A stretch of 44,792 bases of DNA from Nocardioides pelophilus (lineage in GTDB: Bacteria; Actinomycetota; Actinomycetes; Propionibacteriales; Nocardioidaceae). This document shows, piece after piece, positions 11,423 through 19,932 of this stretch. The stretch covers positions 1 to 44,792 of the forward strand of contig NZ_JACEHF010000012.1 in the NCBI RefSeq assembly GCF_014180685.1, given 5' to 3'. Each line of letters opens with the position of its first letter. Position 1 is the first letter of the stretch. The translations under genes were made by a program, and so were the position numbers. The notes under the pieces were generated by a model. It was not told where the DNA came from, did not search any database, and was given only the letters and a program-made list of their open reading frames with translations.

Positions 11423-11968
11423 TTACGTCAGGTCGCGACGCATCAGCCAGCGCGGCCGGTGTCCGCTGTGCCCTGCGGTCTCGACGACGCGGGTGAAGCC
11501 GTGCTGCTCGAACAGCCGGGTCGTGCCGACGTAGCCCGAGATCACGTCGATGCGCTCGTCGCCGACCTCGGCCGGGTAGCCCTCGACCACCGCGGCCCCG
11601 TGGGTCGCGGCATGCGCCACCGCGCCGTCGAGCAGGTCGTGCATGAGGCCCCGTTTGCGGAAGCCCGCGCGGACGACGAAGCACACCGCCGACCACGGGT
11701 CGCGGTCGTCGACGTGCGGGATCGTGCGCGAGCGCATGAGTCGTCGGTACGACGTGCGCGGCGCGATCGAGCACCAGCCCGCAGGCTCGCCGTCGACGAA
11801 TGCGAGCACGCCGGGCCCGGGCTCGCCGGCGCACTCCTCCTGCATGGCGCGGCGGCGGTCGTCCAGGCCGAGGGACGAGTTGCGGTAGGCCATGCAGAGG
11901 CAGCGGCTGCCCACAACAGCGGCGAAGTCGTCGTAGTGCCCGACGGCCGGGAGGATCTCCACGCTCAC
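11423..11968 (-). CDS. GNAT family N-acetyltransferase
   Basis: This 181-aa protein starts at GTG (VSVEILPAVGHYDDFAAVVG) with GAGAGA upstream. The longer open frame has a low-complexity, Arg-rich start unlike the family. The acetyl-CoA binding loop is VRAGFRKRGLMHDLLDGAV (R-x3-R-x-G-L/M), preceded by the beta-4 strand WSAVCFVV and followed by a C-terminal LFEQHGFTRVVET element, which is standard for GNAT enzymes. The Cys/Tyr-rich N-terminal part (SRCLCMAYRN) resembles GNAT proteins of unknown substrate common in actinobacteria. It may be co-transcribed with the secreted hydrolase; no functional link is evident. Confidence 0.8.
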   Translation of the reverse strand: MSVEILPAVGHYDDFAAVVGSRCLCMAYRNSSLGLDDRRRAMQEECAGEPGPGVLAFVDGEPAGWCSIAPRTSYRRLMRSRTIPHVDDRDPWSAVCFVVRAGFRKRGLMHDLLDGAVAHAATHGAAVVEGYPAEVGDERIDVISGYVGTTRLFEQHGFTRVVETAGHSGHRPRWLMRRDLT

Positions 11969-12032
11969 GTCTCTCACCGTAGGCAGCCGCGCCGACACCG
12001 GCGAGCGTCCGCACCCGCGGCACCGCGCGTCG

Positions 12033-12038
12033 TACGCT
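12033..12038 (+). promoter_or_regulatory. Candidate -10 element for the small HNH gene (leaderless)
   Basis: TACGCT ends 6 nt before the GTG at 12045, placing transcription start on or next to the start codon. No Shine-Dalgarno sequence is present, which fits a leaderless mRNA. No clear -35 is visible. Confidence 0.35.
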
Positions 12039-12044
12039 CCGCTC

Positions 12045-12383
12045 GTGACGTCCCGCACCCGAGCCGCGACGTACGCCCGCCGGCGCAAGCGGCGGATGGC
12101 CAGGGTCGAGCACGACCTGACCGACGTGCAGTGGGCGCAGCTGCGAGCCCAGTGGGGCGGCTGCGCCTACTGCGGCGCGGACGACCCGGCGCTCCAGAAG
12201 GACTGCGTCCTGCCGATCTCGCGCGGCGGCCGCTACACGCTGGCCAACGTGGTGCCGGCCTGCCGGTCGTGCAACGCCAGCAAGTGCAACCTGGAGGTCA
12301 CCACCTGGATGCGCCGCAAGAAGCTGGACGAGCGCGCGTTCCTGGTGCGGCAGGCCGAGCTCGCCCGCCGGCTCATCGAGTAG
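12045..12383 (+). CDS. Small HNH-nuclease-fold protein with altered first motif residue
   Basis: This 112-aa protein has an Arg-rich N-terminus (RTRAATYARRRKRRMARVEH) and an HNH/zinc-finger region: GGCAYCGADDPALQKDCVLP, then ISRGGRYTLANVV and PACRSCNASKCN. The paired CxxC knuckles and the N of LANVV are intact. Where most HNH proteins have DH before V-x-P, this one has DC, so the general-base histidine appears replaced by cysteine. Similar DC-containing proteins are, from memory, common in actinobacteria, which argues against a sequencing error. Nuclease activity is therefore doubtful. It is divergent from the GNAT gene and convergent with the urate operon. Confidence 0.75.
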   Translation: MTSRTRAATYARRRKRRMARVEHDLTDVQWAQLRAQWGGCAYCGADDPALQKDCVLPISRGGRYTLANVVPACRSCNASKCNLEVTTWMRRKKLDERAFLVRQAELARRLIE

Positions 12384-12390
12384 CGCGGGG

Positions 12391-13206
12391 CTAGATGCTC
12401 AGCCCGACGTGCCGGTTGACGTCCTTGTAGAGCAGGTAGCGGAACCGCCCCGGCCCTCCGGCGTAGCAGGCCTGCGGGCAGAAGGCGCGCAGCCACATGA
12501 AGTCACCCGCCTCGACCTCGACCCAGTCCTGGTTGAGGAGGTACATCGCCTTGCCCTCGAGGACGTACAGGCCGTGCTCCATCACGTGCGTCTCCGGGAA
12601 CGGGATCGTCCCGCCCGGCTCGAAGCTCACGATGTTGACGTGCATGTCGTGGCGCAGGTCCGAGGCGTCCACGAACCGCGTGGTCGACCACACGCCCCGG
12701 GTGTCGGGCATCGGGACCGCGGACACGTCCTGCTCCCGGGTGACGAAGGCGTCGGGGGCCTCGATCCCGTCGACACGTCGATAGCTCTTCCTGATCCAGT
12801 GGAAGGTCGCCGTGGTCTCCCCGGTGTTGCGCAGGGTCCAGAGGGCGCCGGGGGGCAGGTAGGCGTAGGAGCCCGGGCCCAGGGCGTGCGCCTCGCCGTC
12901 GATGGTCAGCGTCGGCGACCCGCCCACGACGAACAGCACCGCCTCGGCGTCGCTGTCGTCCTCCGGCCGGTCCGATCCGCCGCCCTCGGCGACCTCGACG
13001 ACGTACTGGCTGAACGTCTCGGCGAACCCGGACAGCGGCCGCGCGAGCACCCACAGCCGGGTCTGCTCCCAGTGGGGGAGGTACGACGCGGTGATGTCAC
13101 TGAGGGTCCGGGCCGGGATGACGGCGTACGCCTCGGTGAAGTGCGCCCGGTCGGTCGTGAGCGCGGACTGGGGCGGCAGTCCGCCTCGGGGAACGTAGTA
13201 GGTCAT
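12391..13206 (-). CDS. allE: (S)-ureidoglycine aminohydrolase (bicupin)
   Basis: This 271-aa enzyme releases ammonia from (S)-ureidoglycine to give ureidoglycolate, late in allantoin breakdown. It has two cupin domains: the first centred on GPGSYAYLPPGALWTLRN and the second on ETHVMEHGLYVLEGKAMYLL with YxLNQDW and the tail WLRAFCPQACYAGG. The second-cupin E-T-H-x2-E-H pattern matches the manganese site of YlbA/AllE enzymes. The start MTYYVPRGGLPPQSALT is conserved in the family. The ATG overlaps the allantoinase stop (ATGA). It is the last gene of the urate operon. Confidence 0.88.
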   Translation of the reverse strand: MTYYVPRGGLPPQSALTTDRAHFTEAYAVIPARTLSDITASYLPHWEQTRLWVLARPLSGFAETFSQYVVEVAEGGGSDRPEDDSDAEAVLFVVGGSPTLTIDGEAHALGPGSYAYLPPGALWTLRNTGETTATFHWIRKSYRRVDGIEAPDAFVTREQDVSAVPMPDTRGVWSTTRFVDASDLRHDMHVNIVSFEPGGTIPFPETHVMEHGLYVLEGKAMYLLNQDWVEVEAGDFMWLRAFCPQACYAGGPGRFRYLLYKDVNRHVGLSI

Positions 13207-14540
13207 CGGACGCCTCTCCTCAGTAGCCGGCCCCGCGGAGCGTCGTCGGCTCCGAGCAGTATCGGTGCACCGCGCAGCCAGGTCTCGCGAACCACGCCGT
13301 CCAGCCGACGACCGGAGTACGCCGACACGGGGTTGCGGTGGTGCAGCGCGGCGACGTCGACCGTGAACTCGTCGTCCGGGGCGAAGCGCACGAGGTCGGC
13401 ATCGGCACCGACCGCGATCCGTCCCTTGTGGCCCAGCCCCACGCGGTCGGCCGGCGCGGTGGCCATCCAGCGCACCACGTCGGCCAGGTCGTGGCCGCGG
13501 GCGCGGGCACCGGTCCACACCGCCGGGAGGCCGAGCTGGAGCGAGGCGATGCCGCCCCACGCGGCACCGAAGTCGCCGCCACCCCTGGCCTTGAGGTCGG
13601 CGGTGCACGGCGAGTGGTCGGAGACCACGAAGTCGATGTCGCCGGCGGCGAGCGCACCCCACAGCGCCTCGCGGTTGTCCGTCTCGCGGATGGGCGGACA
13701 GCACTTGAGCGCGGTCGCGCCGTCCGCGATCTCCTCGGCGGCGAAGGTCAGGTAGTGCGGACAGGTCTCGGCGGTCACGTCGACCCCGTCGGCACGCGCC
13801 GCCTGCAGCAGGGGCACCGCGTCGGAGCTGCTCAGGTGCACGACGTGCGCGCGGCCGCCGGTCGCCCTCGCCTGCTCGACGACCCAGTCGATCGCCACGT
13901 TCTCCGCGGCCCGCGGCCGCGAGGCCAGGAAGCCGGCGTAGCGCGGACCGTCGAGCGCGCTCTCGTCGATCAGGTCGCCGTCCTCGGCGTGCACGATCAT
14001 CAACGCCCCCAGCTGCGCGGTCAGCTCCAGGTACTCCGCGAACTGGTCCAGCTCCAGGAACGGGAACTCCTCCACCCCGGACTCGATCAGGAAGCACTTG
14101 AAGCCGAAGACCCCTGCGTCGTGCAGGGCCTGCGCCTCCTGCCCGTTCCCCGGGACCGCGCCGCCCCAGAAGCCGACGTCGACCACGACCTGCCCCTCGG
14201 CCGCGGTCCGCTTCGCTTCCAGGCCGGCAAGGGTGGTCGTCGGCGGGATCGAGTTGAGCGGCATGTCCACGATCGTCGTCACGCCGCCGGCGGCGGCCGC
14301 CCTGGTCGCGCTGGCGAAGCCCTCCCACTCAGTGCGACCGGGCTCGTTGACGTGGACGTGGGTGTCGACCAGGCCCGGCAGCAGCACCTCGTCGTCGGCC
14401 AGGTCGACCGTGCGCAGCGCGTCGGGAGGCTCGTCGTACGGCGTGATCGCGGCGATCTGCTCCCCGCTCACCCCCACGCACGCGGCGGTCTCGGCCCCGT
14501 CGACGATCGCTCGTCGCGCCCGGAGGACCAGGTCGAGCAT
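13203..14540 (-). CDS. allB: Allantoinase
   Basis: This 445-aa amidohydrolase opens the allantoin ring to allantoate. Metal-site motifs of the dihydroorotase/allantoinase superfamily are DTHVHVNEPGRTEWEGF (near residue 60), the lysine expected to be carboxylated in FGFKCFLIESG, IVHAEDGD, HVVHLSSSD and the catalytic aspartate in VVSDHSPC. Length is normal for AllB. It starts at an ATG that shares its A with the last base of the uricase TGA, and its stop overlaps the aminohydrolase start, so it is translated as part of the five-gene operon. Confidence 0.93.
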   Translation of the reverse strand: MLDLVLRARRAIVDGAETAACVGVSGEQIAAITPYDEPPDALRTVDLADDEVLLPGLVDTHVHVNEPGRTEWEGFASATRAAAAGGVTTIVDMPLNSIPPTTTLAGLEAKRTAAEGQVVVDVGFWGGAVPGNGQEAQALHDAGVFGFKCFLIESGVEEFPFLELDQFAEYLELTAQLGALMIVHAEDGDLIDESALDGPRYAGFLASRPRAAENVAIDWVVEQARATGGRAHVVHLSSSDAVPLLQAARADGVDVTAETCPHYLTFAAEEIADGATALKCCPPIRETDNREALWGALAAGDIDFVVSDHSPCTADLKARGGGDFGAAWGGIASLQLGLPAVWTGARARGHDLADVVRWMATAPADRVGLGHKGRIAVGADADLVRFAPDDEFTVDVAALHHRNPVSAYSGRRLDGVVRETWLRGAPILLGADDAPRGRLLRRGVR

Positions 14541-15427
14541 CAGCAGAAACCGGGCACGTGGAGCCACGCGTCGCCGGCCGGCGGGGCTCCGTCGCGGGTC
14601 ACCTGCGCCTCGATGAGCCCGTAGGGCCGGTCCGCGGCGATGAAGACCTCGCCGTCGTTGGTCAGCCCGTCGACCTGGAAGCCGCTGAAGTCGACGAGGA
14701 AGTGGTGCTTGTTGGGGGCGGAGAACCTGATCTCGGCGATCTCCTCCCGGCTGTCGAGCACAGCGCTGCCCATCGCGTACAGCGTCTCCTGGAGGGCCCG
14801 CGAATAGGTGCCCGCGAAGGTCTCGAGGAGGGTCTGCAGCACCGCGGCATGGGAGGCGTTCCAGTCGATCCCGTCGACCACCGTGTGCCGCCACTTCGCG
14901 ACGAGGGAGGTCGCCAGGATCCGGTCGTCGGCCTCCGGCAGCGTCGTGAACTCGTCCTTGAGGAAGCCTCGGAACTCCGAGTCCGTGGAGTTGAGCACCA
15001 CCAGGTCCGAGATCCCGGAGAGGACCACCGTCCGCTCCCGACCGACGGTCACCACCGCGGTGCGGACCGCCCCGCCCCGGCGTACGAACGAGTGGTCGCC
15101 GATCCGGTCCCAGGCGTACTCCTCGATCCGCACCTGCGCGGTGTGCGCGGCGGGGCACGCGTCGAGGAGCCGCCGCCCCAGCGCCAGCCCGTAGTCCTCG
15201 ATCGAGGAGATCCCGTGGAGCTTCGCGTAGGCGAACGCGGTGTTCTTCTGGGTGTCGGTCGGCAGCACGGCTGCCTGGTCGCCGGTGGCGTGTGCGTCCT
15301 CGAAGTCGCCGCGCAGCGAGGTCGACACGTTGAGGTCGCGGATCTCGTGGCGCGGGGTGTCGCGCACGATCCGGACCACGCGGTTCTCGGCCTTGCCGTA
15401 CTGGTTGAGTCCCAGCTTGTTCGCCAT
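14540..15427 (-). CDS. Urate oxidase (uricase, cofactor-free)
   Basis: This 295-aa enzyme oxidises urate to 5-hydroxyisourate. Hallmarks are YGKAENRVVRI near the start, the threonine/lysine region VLPTDTQKNTAFAYA, the arginine-containing substrate loop, the VVLNSTDSEFRGFLKDEFTT segment, and the C-terminal NKHHFLVDFSGF with the conserved histidine. Length is typical of uricase (about 300 aa). A TGATG junction links it to allantoinase downstream and another to the CitE-like gene upstream. The next two steps (HIU hydrolase, OHCU decarboxylase) are not encoded in this window. Confidence 0.94.
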   Translation of the reverse strand: MANKLGLNQYGKAENRVVRIVRDTPRHEIRDLNVSTSLRGDFEDAHATGDQAAVLPTDTQKNTAFAYAKLHGISSIEDYGLALGRRLLDACPAAHTAQVRIEEYAWDRIGDHSFVRRGGAVRTAVVTVGRERTVVLSGISDLVVLNSTDSEFRGFLKDEFTTLPEADDRILATSLVAKWRHTVVDGIDWNASHAAVLQTLLETFAGTYSRALQETLYAMGSAVLDSREEIAEIRFSAPNKHHFLVDFSGFQVDGLTNDGEVFIAADRPYGLIEAQVTRDGAPPAGDAWLHVPGFC

Positions 15428-16671
15428 CAGCTGCTCCTGGATCGGTTGAAGGACAGGGAGAAGAGCCGGTCGGCGTCGAGGCCGACGCCGTCGACGACCT
15501 CGGCTTCGTCGACGGCCCCGCTCTGCACGCCGCGCAGGAGGTACGACGCCAACGCGCGCGCAGTGGCCGGCTCGTCGGCGATCCCGTGCGTGGTGTTGTT
15601 CGTGTACGCCGCCAACCGCTGGAGCGCGCGGGGCAGGGCCTCCCGGTAGAAGGCGTACGTCGCGGCGTACCTGGTCGGCAGCTGACCCGGATGGAGGTCC
15701 CACCCCTGGTAGAAGCCCCGCTCCAGGGAGCGCCGCACCAGCCGGTGGTGGTTGGCCCACGCGGCGACCACGGCGTCCGCGTCGCCGACCGGCAGCAGGT
15801 TCGTCGAGCCGTCGCTCAGGTGGACGCCGGTGCCGGCGGCGGCTGCCTGCATCACCAGCTTCGCGTGGTCGGCCGCCGGGTGCTCCAGCGACTGGTGCTC
15901 GGCGACGATGCCGCAGGCGGCCGAGTAGTCGTAGGTGCCGAAGTGCAGACCCTTCAGCCGCGCTCCGCCGGCGTGCACCATCCGCGCCACCGTGGCGGTG
16001 CCGTCGGCCCCGAGCACCGACTGCGGCGTCTCGACCTGGATCTCGAACCGGAGCGCTCCCTCGGAGCGACCGAGCTCCTGCTCGAACCGTGCGCAGGTCT
16101 CGACCATCGCGTCGACCTGCTCGACGCGCGTCACCTTGGGAAGGGTGACCACCCAGTCCTCGAAGCTGACCCCCTGCTCGAGCAGGGTCGTGAGGAACGA
16201 CGTCAGCGTCCGGACCGACCGGGTCCGGGTCGCCGCCTCGAAGCACTTGATCCGGATCCCACCGAAAGGCGCAGCGGTCCCGGCTCGCCGGCTCTCGGCC
16301 AGCGCCCGTGCGGCGCGCACCGCGTCGGCGTCCTCGTCGGCGTCGCTGCGGCCGACGTAGCCGTCCTCGAAGTCGATCCGGAGGTCCTCGACCGGCTCGC
16401 TGCCGAGCTTGAACCGGACCCGCTCCACGAGGCCGGCGTCGCCCACCAACGCGCCGAACCGGTCGGCGTGCTCGTCGACCAGCCGGAGCGCAGCCTCCCC
16501 GTACGACGGGACGAGGTCGGCGTCGTAGCGGTCAGCCGGCACGTAGACCGTGTGGACCGGCTGGCGTCCCGGCCGCTCGCCGGGGTACGACGCCGCCAGC
16601 TCGGCGTCGGTCGCGGCCAGCAGCTCGTCGAGCCGCGCCAGGAGGGTGCTCGCCAGGTCGTCGGCGGTCAT
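15427..16671 (-). CDS. CitE/HpcH-like aldolase-fold protein (probably DUF6986 family)
   Basis: This 414-aa protein has features of the HpcH/HpaI aldolase-citrate lyase fold: [59 protein letters not shown] and [19 protein letters not shown]. These positions correspond to metal- and carboxylate-binding loops of malyl-CoA/citramalyl lyases, but no clear CoA-binding signature is visible. I recall related proteins catalogued as DUF6986 and often adjacent to malate synthase in actinobacteria. Here it lies between malate synthase and uricase with overlapping junctions, which argues for a role in glyoxylate or ureide metabolism. The reaction is unknown. Confidence 0.75.
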   Translation of the reverse strand: MTADDLASTLLARLDELLAATDAELAASYPGERPGRQPVHTVYVPADRYDADLVPSYGEAALRLVDEHADRFGALVGDAGLVERVRFKLGSEPVEDLRIDFEDGYVGRSDADEDADAVRAARALAESRRAGTAAPFGGIRIKCFEAATRTRSVRTLTSFLTTLLEQGVSFEDWVVTLPKVTRVEQVDAMVETCARFEQELGRSEGALRFEIQVETPQSVLGADGTATVARMVHAGGARLKGLHFGTYDYSAACGIVAEHQSLEHPAADHAKLVMQAAAAGTGVHLSDGSTNLLPVGDADAVVAAWANHHRLVRRSLERGFYQGWDLHPGQLPTRYAATYAFYREALPRALQRLAAYTNNTTHGIADEPATARALASYLLRGVQSGAVDEAEVVDGVGLDADRLFSLSFNRSRSS

Positions 16672-18830
16672 GAGGCCTCGCGCTTCCGGGCCCGTCGACG
16701 CCGGTGCAGGATCGGCTCGGTGTAGCCGGACGGCTGGCCGAGCCCCTCGAACACGAGCTCGCGGGCGGCGAGGAACGCCTCGCCGTCGTACGACGGGCCC
16801 ATCGGCTCGTAGCCCGGCCCCGCCTGCTGCTCGTCGACGACGTCGGCCATCCGGCGCAACGCCTCCTCGACCTGGTCCGGGGTCACGACGCCGTGGCGCA
16901 GCCAGTTGGCCACGTGCTGGCTGGAGATCCGGCAGGTCGCGCGGTCCTCCATCAGCGCGGTGCCGTGGATGTCGGGCACCTTCGAGCAGCCGACGCCCTC
17001 GTCGATCCACCGCTTCACGTAGCCGAGGATGCCCTGGAGGTTGTTGTCGATCTCCGCCAGCCGCTCCTCCTCCGACCACGAGGAGGCGTCGCCGATCGGC
17101 ACCGTCAGCAGCTGCTCGAGCGTGGCACGGGACCGACCGGCCAGCTCGCGCTGCCGGGCCGCGACGTCGACCTCGTGGTAGTGGAGCGCGTGCAGGGTGG
17201 CGGCGGTGGGCGAGGGCACCCAGGCGCAGGTCGCGCCCGCCTTCGGGTGCCCCGACTTCTGCGCGACCATCGCGGCCATCTCGTCGGGCATCGCCCACAT
17301 GCCCTTGCCGATCTGGGCGCGGCCGTGGAACCCGCACTCCAGGCCGATGTCGACGGAGCGGTCCTCGTAGGCCAGGATCCACGGCTGCGACTTCATGTCG
17401 CCCTTGCGGACCATCGGGCCGCCGAGCATCGACGTGTGCAGCTCGTCGCCCGTTCGGTCGAGGAAGCCGGTGTTGATGAACGCGACCCGGCCGCGCGCGG
17501 CATGGATGCAGGCCCTCAGGTTGGCGGAGGTACGCCGCTCCTCGTCCATGATGCCGAGCTTGATCGTGCCGCGGCCGAGCCCCAGCAGGTCCTCGGTGCG
17601 CGCGAACAGGTCGTCGGTGAACGCCACCTCGTCCGGCCCGTGCATCTTGGGCTTGACCGCGTACATCGAACCGGTCCGGGAGTTGCGGAGCGTGCCCCGG
17701 CCCTGCAGGTCGACCAGGCTGCACAGGGCGGTCACGATCGCGTCGAGGATCCCCTCGGGGACCTCCTCCCCCGCCTCGTCGAGCACTGCGTCGGTCGTCA
17801 TCAGGTGCCCGACCTGCCGGACGAAGAGCAGCGACCGCCCGGGGAGCACCACCGGCCCGGCGGGTCCGTCGTACTCGCGGTCGGGGGCGAGCGTCCGGGT
17901 GAAGGTCTCACCGCTCTTCGCCACCTCGGCGCTGAGCGTGCCGCGGTTGACCAGGAGCCAGTTGCGGTAGGCCGCCACCTTGTCGGCGGCGTCGACCGCG
18001 GCGATCGAGTCCTCGAGGTCCAGGATCGTCGACACCGCCGCCTCGACCAGCAGGTCCTTGACCCCGGCGGCGTCGTCGGCGCCGATCGGGTGGTCGCGAT
18101 CGACCTGGATCTCGACGTGCAGCCCGTGGTGGACGAGCAGGACGCCGTCGGGAGCCGCGGCACCGCCCCGGTGTCCGACGTACTGCCCCGGGTCGGCCAG
18201 GCCGGTCGTGCCGTCGGCGAGCTCGACCGAGAGCGCGCCGCTCTCGACGGAGTAGCGCCGCGCGTCGGCATGGCTCCCGGTCGCCAGCGGGAAGTGCGCG
18301 TCGAGGAACGCCCGCGCCCGCTTGATGACCTCGGCTCCGCGTCGCGGGTTGTACGACGCGCCGCGCTCGCACCCGTCGTCCTCCGACAGCACGTCGGTGC
18401 CGTACAGGGCGTCGTACAGCGAGCCCCACCGGGCGTTCGCCGCGTTGGCGGCGAACCGCGCGTTCAGCACCGGTACGACGAGCTGGGGGCCGGCGATCAC
18501 CGCGACCTCGTCGTCGACGGGGCCGGTCTCGATCGTGAACGCGGGCGGCTCGTCGACCAGGTAGCCGATGTCGCGCAGCATCCGGAGGTAGGCCGCCTGG
18601 TCCCGGACCGGTCCGGGGTGGTCGGTGTGCCACTGGTCGAGGTGGCGCTGGAGCTCGTCGCGGTGGACCAACAGCTGCCGGTTGCGCGGAGTGAGGTCGG
18701 CGAGGATCTCCTCGACGCCGGCCCAGAAGACCCGCTCGTCGATGCCGGATCCGGGCAGCGCCTCGTCGCACACGAAGGCGTGGAGCTCCTCAGCGACCTG
18801 GAGCCCCCCGACCTGGATCCGATGCGGCAT
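16668..18830 (-). CDS. glcB: Malate synthase G
   Basis: This enzyme of about 720 aa condenses glyoxylate with acetyl-CoA to malate; its length and the interrupted alpha/beta barrel identify the G isoform. Visible elements include [39 protein letters not shown] core residues ([20 protein letters not shown]), [29 protein letters not shown] and the C-terminal [20 protein letters not shown]. It is first in the urate operon and overlaps the CitE-like gene by 4 nt, placing glyoxylate disposal under the same control as urate breakdown. The start is taken as the ATG at 18830; a GTG at 18836 would add two residues. Confidence 0.93.
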   Translation of the reverse strand: MPHRIQVGGLQVAEELHAFVCDEALPGSGIDERVFWAGVEEILADLTPRNRQLLVHRDELQRHLDQWHTDHPGPVRDQAAYLRMLRDIGYLVDEPPAFTIETGPVDDEVAVIAGPQLVVPVLNARFAANAANARWGSLYDALYGTDVLSEDDGCERGASYNPRRGAEVIKRARAFLDAHFPLATGSHADARRYSVESGALSVELADGTTGLADPGQYVGHRGGAAAPDGVLLVHHGLHVEIQVDRDHPIGADDAAGVKDLLVEAAVSTILDLEDSIAAVDAADKVAAYRNWLLVNRGTLSAEVAKSGETFTRTLAPDREYDGPAGPVVLPGRSLLFVRQVGHLMTTDAVLDEAGEEVPEGILDAIVTALCSLVDLQGRGTLRNSRTGSMYAVKPKMHGPDEVAFTDDLFARTEDLLGLGRGTIKLGIMDEERRTSANLRACIHAARGRVAFINTGFLDRTGDELHTSMLGGPMVRKGDMKSQPWILAYEDRSVDIGLECGFHGRAQIGKGMWAMPDEMAAMVAQKSGHPKAGATCAWVPSPTAATLHALHYHEVDVAARQRELAGRSRATLEQLLTVPIGDASSWSEEERLAEIDNNLQGILGYVKRWIDEGVGCSKVPDIHGTALMEDRATCRISSQHVANWLRHGVVTPDQVEEALRRMADVVDEQQAGPGYEPMGPSYDGEAFLAARELVFEGLGQPSGYTEPILHRRRRARKREAS

Positions 18831-18836
18831 CAGCAC

Positions 18837-18842
18837 AGACTA
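18837..18842 (-). promoter_or_regulatory. Candidate -10 element of the urate operon (leaderless glcB)
   Basis: TAGTCT on the minus strand ends 6 nt before the ATG at 18830, so transcription would begin at about the start codon. It directly abuts the alternative GTG, which therefore could not be translated from this transcript. No consensus -35 is visible at the expected distance. Confidence 0.35.
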
Positions 18843-18890
18843 GGAGGTCCGGCCAGGCGGCGTCTCCGAACGGCGTCGCCGAACGGTCGG

Positions 18891-19814
18891 TCAGACCGGC
18901 TCGAGAGCAGGCTCCTCCGCGCGCTTCGGAAGGCGTTCGACCGAGATCACGATCGCGACGGCCACGACGATGATCAGCCCGCCGACCACCACGCTGCTCG
19001 TGATCGGCTCGGCGAGGATCAGCCAGCCGAGGAAGACCGCGACCACCGGGTTGATGTAGGCGTACGTCGCGACCAGGCCGATCGGGGCGTTGGACAGCAG
19101 CCACACGTAGGCGCTGAAGGCCAGCATCGAGCCGAAGATCACGAGGTAGGACCAGGCCAGCCAGGTCTGGGCGCCGTACTCCAGGGGTGCGGGGTCCTCA
19201 CCGCGCGCGAGGCCGACCGCGATCATCATCACGCCGCCGGTCCACATCTCGTGGACGGTGAGCACGAAGGCGTTCTCGGGCAGGGTGAGCCGGGGCTGCA
19301 CCCAGGACCCGAACGCCCAGAAGGCGCTCGCCGCGAGCACGAACGCCGCGCCGGTCAGCGTCCCGTGCCCCTCGTCACGGCCACCGAGCACCAGCCACGC
19401 CAGCCCGACGAACCCCAGCAGGACGCCGAGCACCGACCACATCCGCGGCCGGTCACCTCCGAGGAAGCGGTAGGCGACGACGAAGAGAGGTACGGCGGCG
19501 ACGAGCAGCGCGGCCACCCCGCTGGGCGTGCCGATGCTCTCGCCGATCGCGACGAAGCCGTTGCCGAGCAGCGGCAGCATCAGCCCCAGCAGCGCGGCGC
19601 CCAGCAGCTCCGCGCGCGAGACCCGGACGTCGACGCCGCGCAGCGCGAGCAGCCCGCCGAGGAGCAGGCCCGCGAGGAGGAACCGGCTGCCCATCCCGGT
19701 CAGCGGCGGCATCTCCTCGACGACGACCCGGATCGCCAGGTAGGTGGAGCCCCACACGACGTACACGATCATGAGCGCGGCTGCGACCAGCCCGACCTTC
19801 GCCCCTGTGACCAT
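18891..19814 (-). CDS. EamA/DMT-family transporter
   Basis: This 307-aa membrane protein has about ten hydrophobic segments in two homologous EamA halves. The first begins MIVYVVWGSTYLAIRVVVEE and contains LLGNGFVAIGES; the second contains SYLVIFGSMLAFSAYVWLL and ends VAVFLGWLILAEPIT. This is the YedA/RhaT-like drug/metabolite transporter pattern, usually an exporter of amino acids or metabolites. The start MVTGAKVGLV is preferred because GGGAAG lies upstream; the longer frame adds 19 basic residues. It lies downstream of the AAR-like gene on the same strand but after a 118-bp gap with its own candidate operator, so it is probably a separate unit. Confidence 0.88.
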   Translation of the reverse strand: MVTGAKVGLVAAALMIVYVVWGSTYLAIRVVVEEMPPLTGMGSRFLLAGLLLGGLLALRGVDVRVSRAELLGAALLGLMLPLLGNGFVAIGESIGTPSGVAALLVAAVPLFVVAYRFLGGDRPRMWSVLGVLLGFVGLAWLVLGGRDEGHGTLTGAAFVLAASAFWAFGSWVQPRLTLPENAFVLTVHEMWTGGVMMIAVGLARGEDPAPLEYGAQTWLAWSYLVIFGSMLAFSAYVWLLSNAPIGLVATYAYINPVVAVFLGWLILAEPITSSVVVGGLIIVVAVAIVISVERLPKRAEEPALEPV

Positions 19815-19867
19815 CCGCTTCCCGCCTGCCGCCCGTGCCTGGATCCTCAAGGCCGCAACGGCGCTGC

Positions 19868-19882
19868 GCAATCCGATATTGC
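19868..19882. promoter_or_regulatory. 15-bp palindrome upstream of the EamA gene (Lrp/AsnC-like)
   Basis: GCAAT-N5-ATTGC is a perfect inverted repeat 54 bp upstream of the transporter start codon. Its size and AT-rich centre resemble operators of Lrp/AsnC-family regulators, which often control amino-acid exporters. No regulator gene is adjacent, so the assignment rests on form alone. Confidence 0.35.
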
Positions 19883-19932
19883 CGGCACCGGCCGGGTTGG
19901 CCGGGAGTCGACGGAATCTGGCAGTTCCTCGA

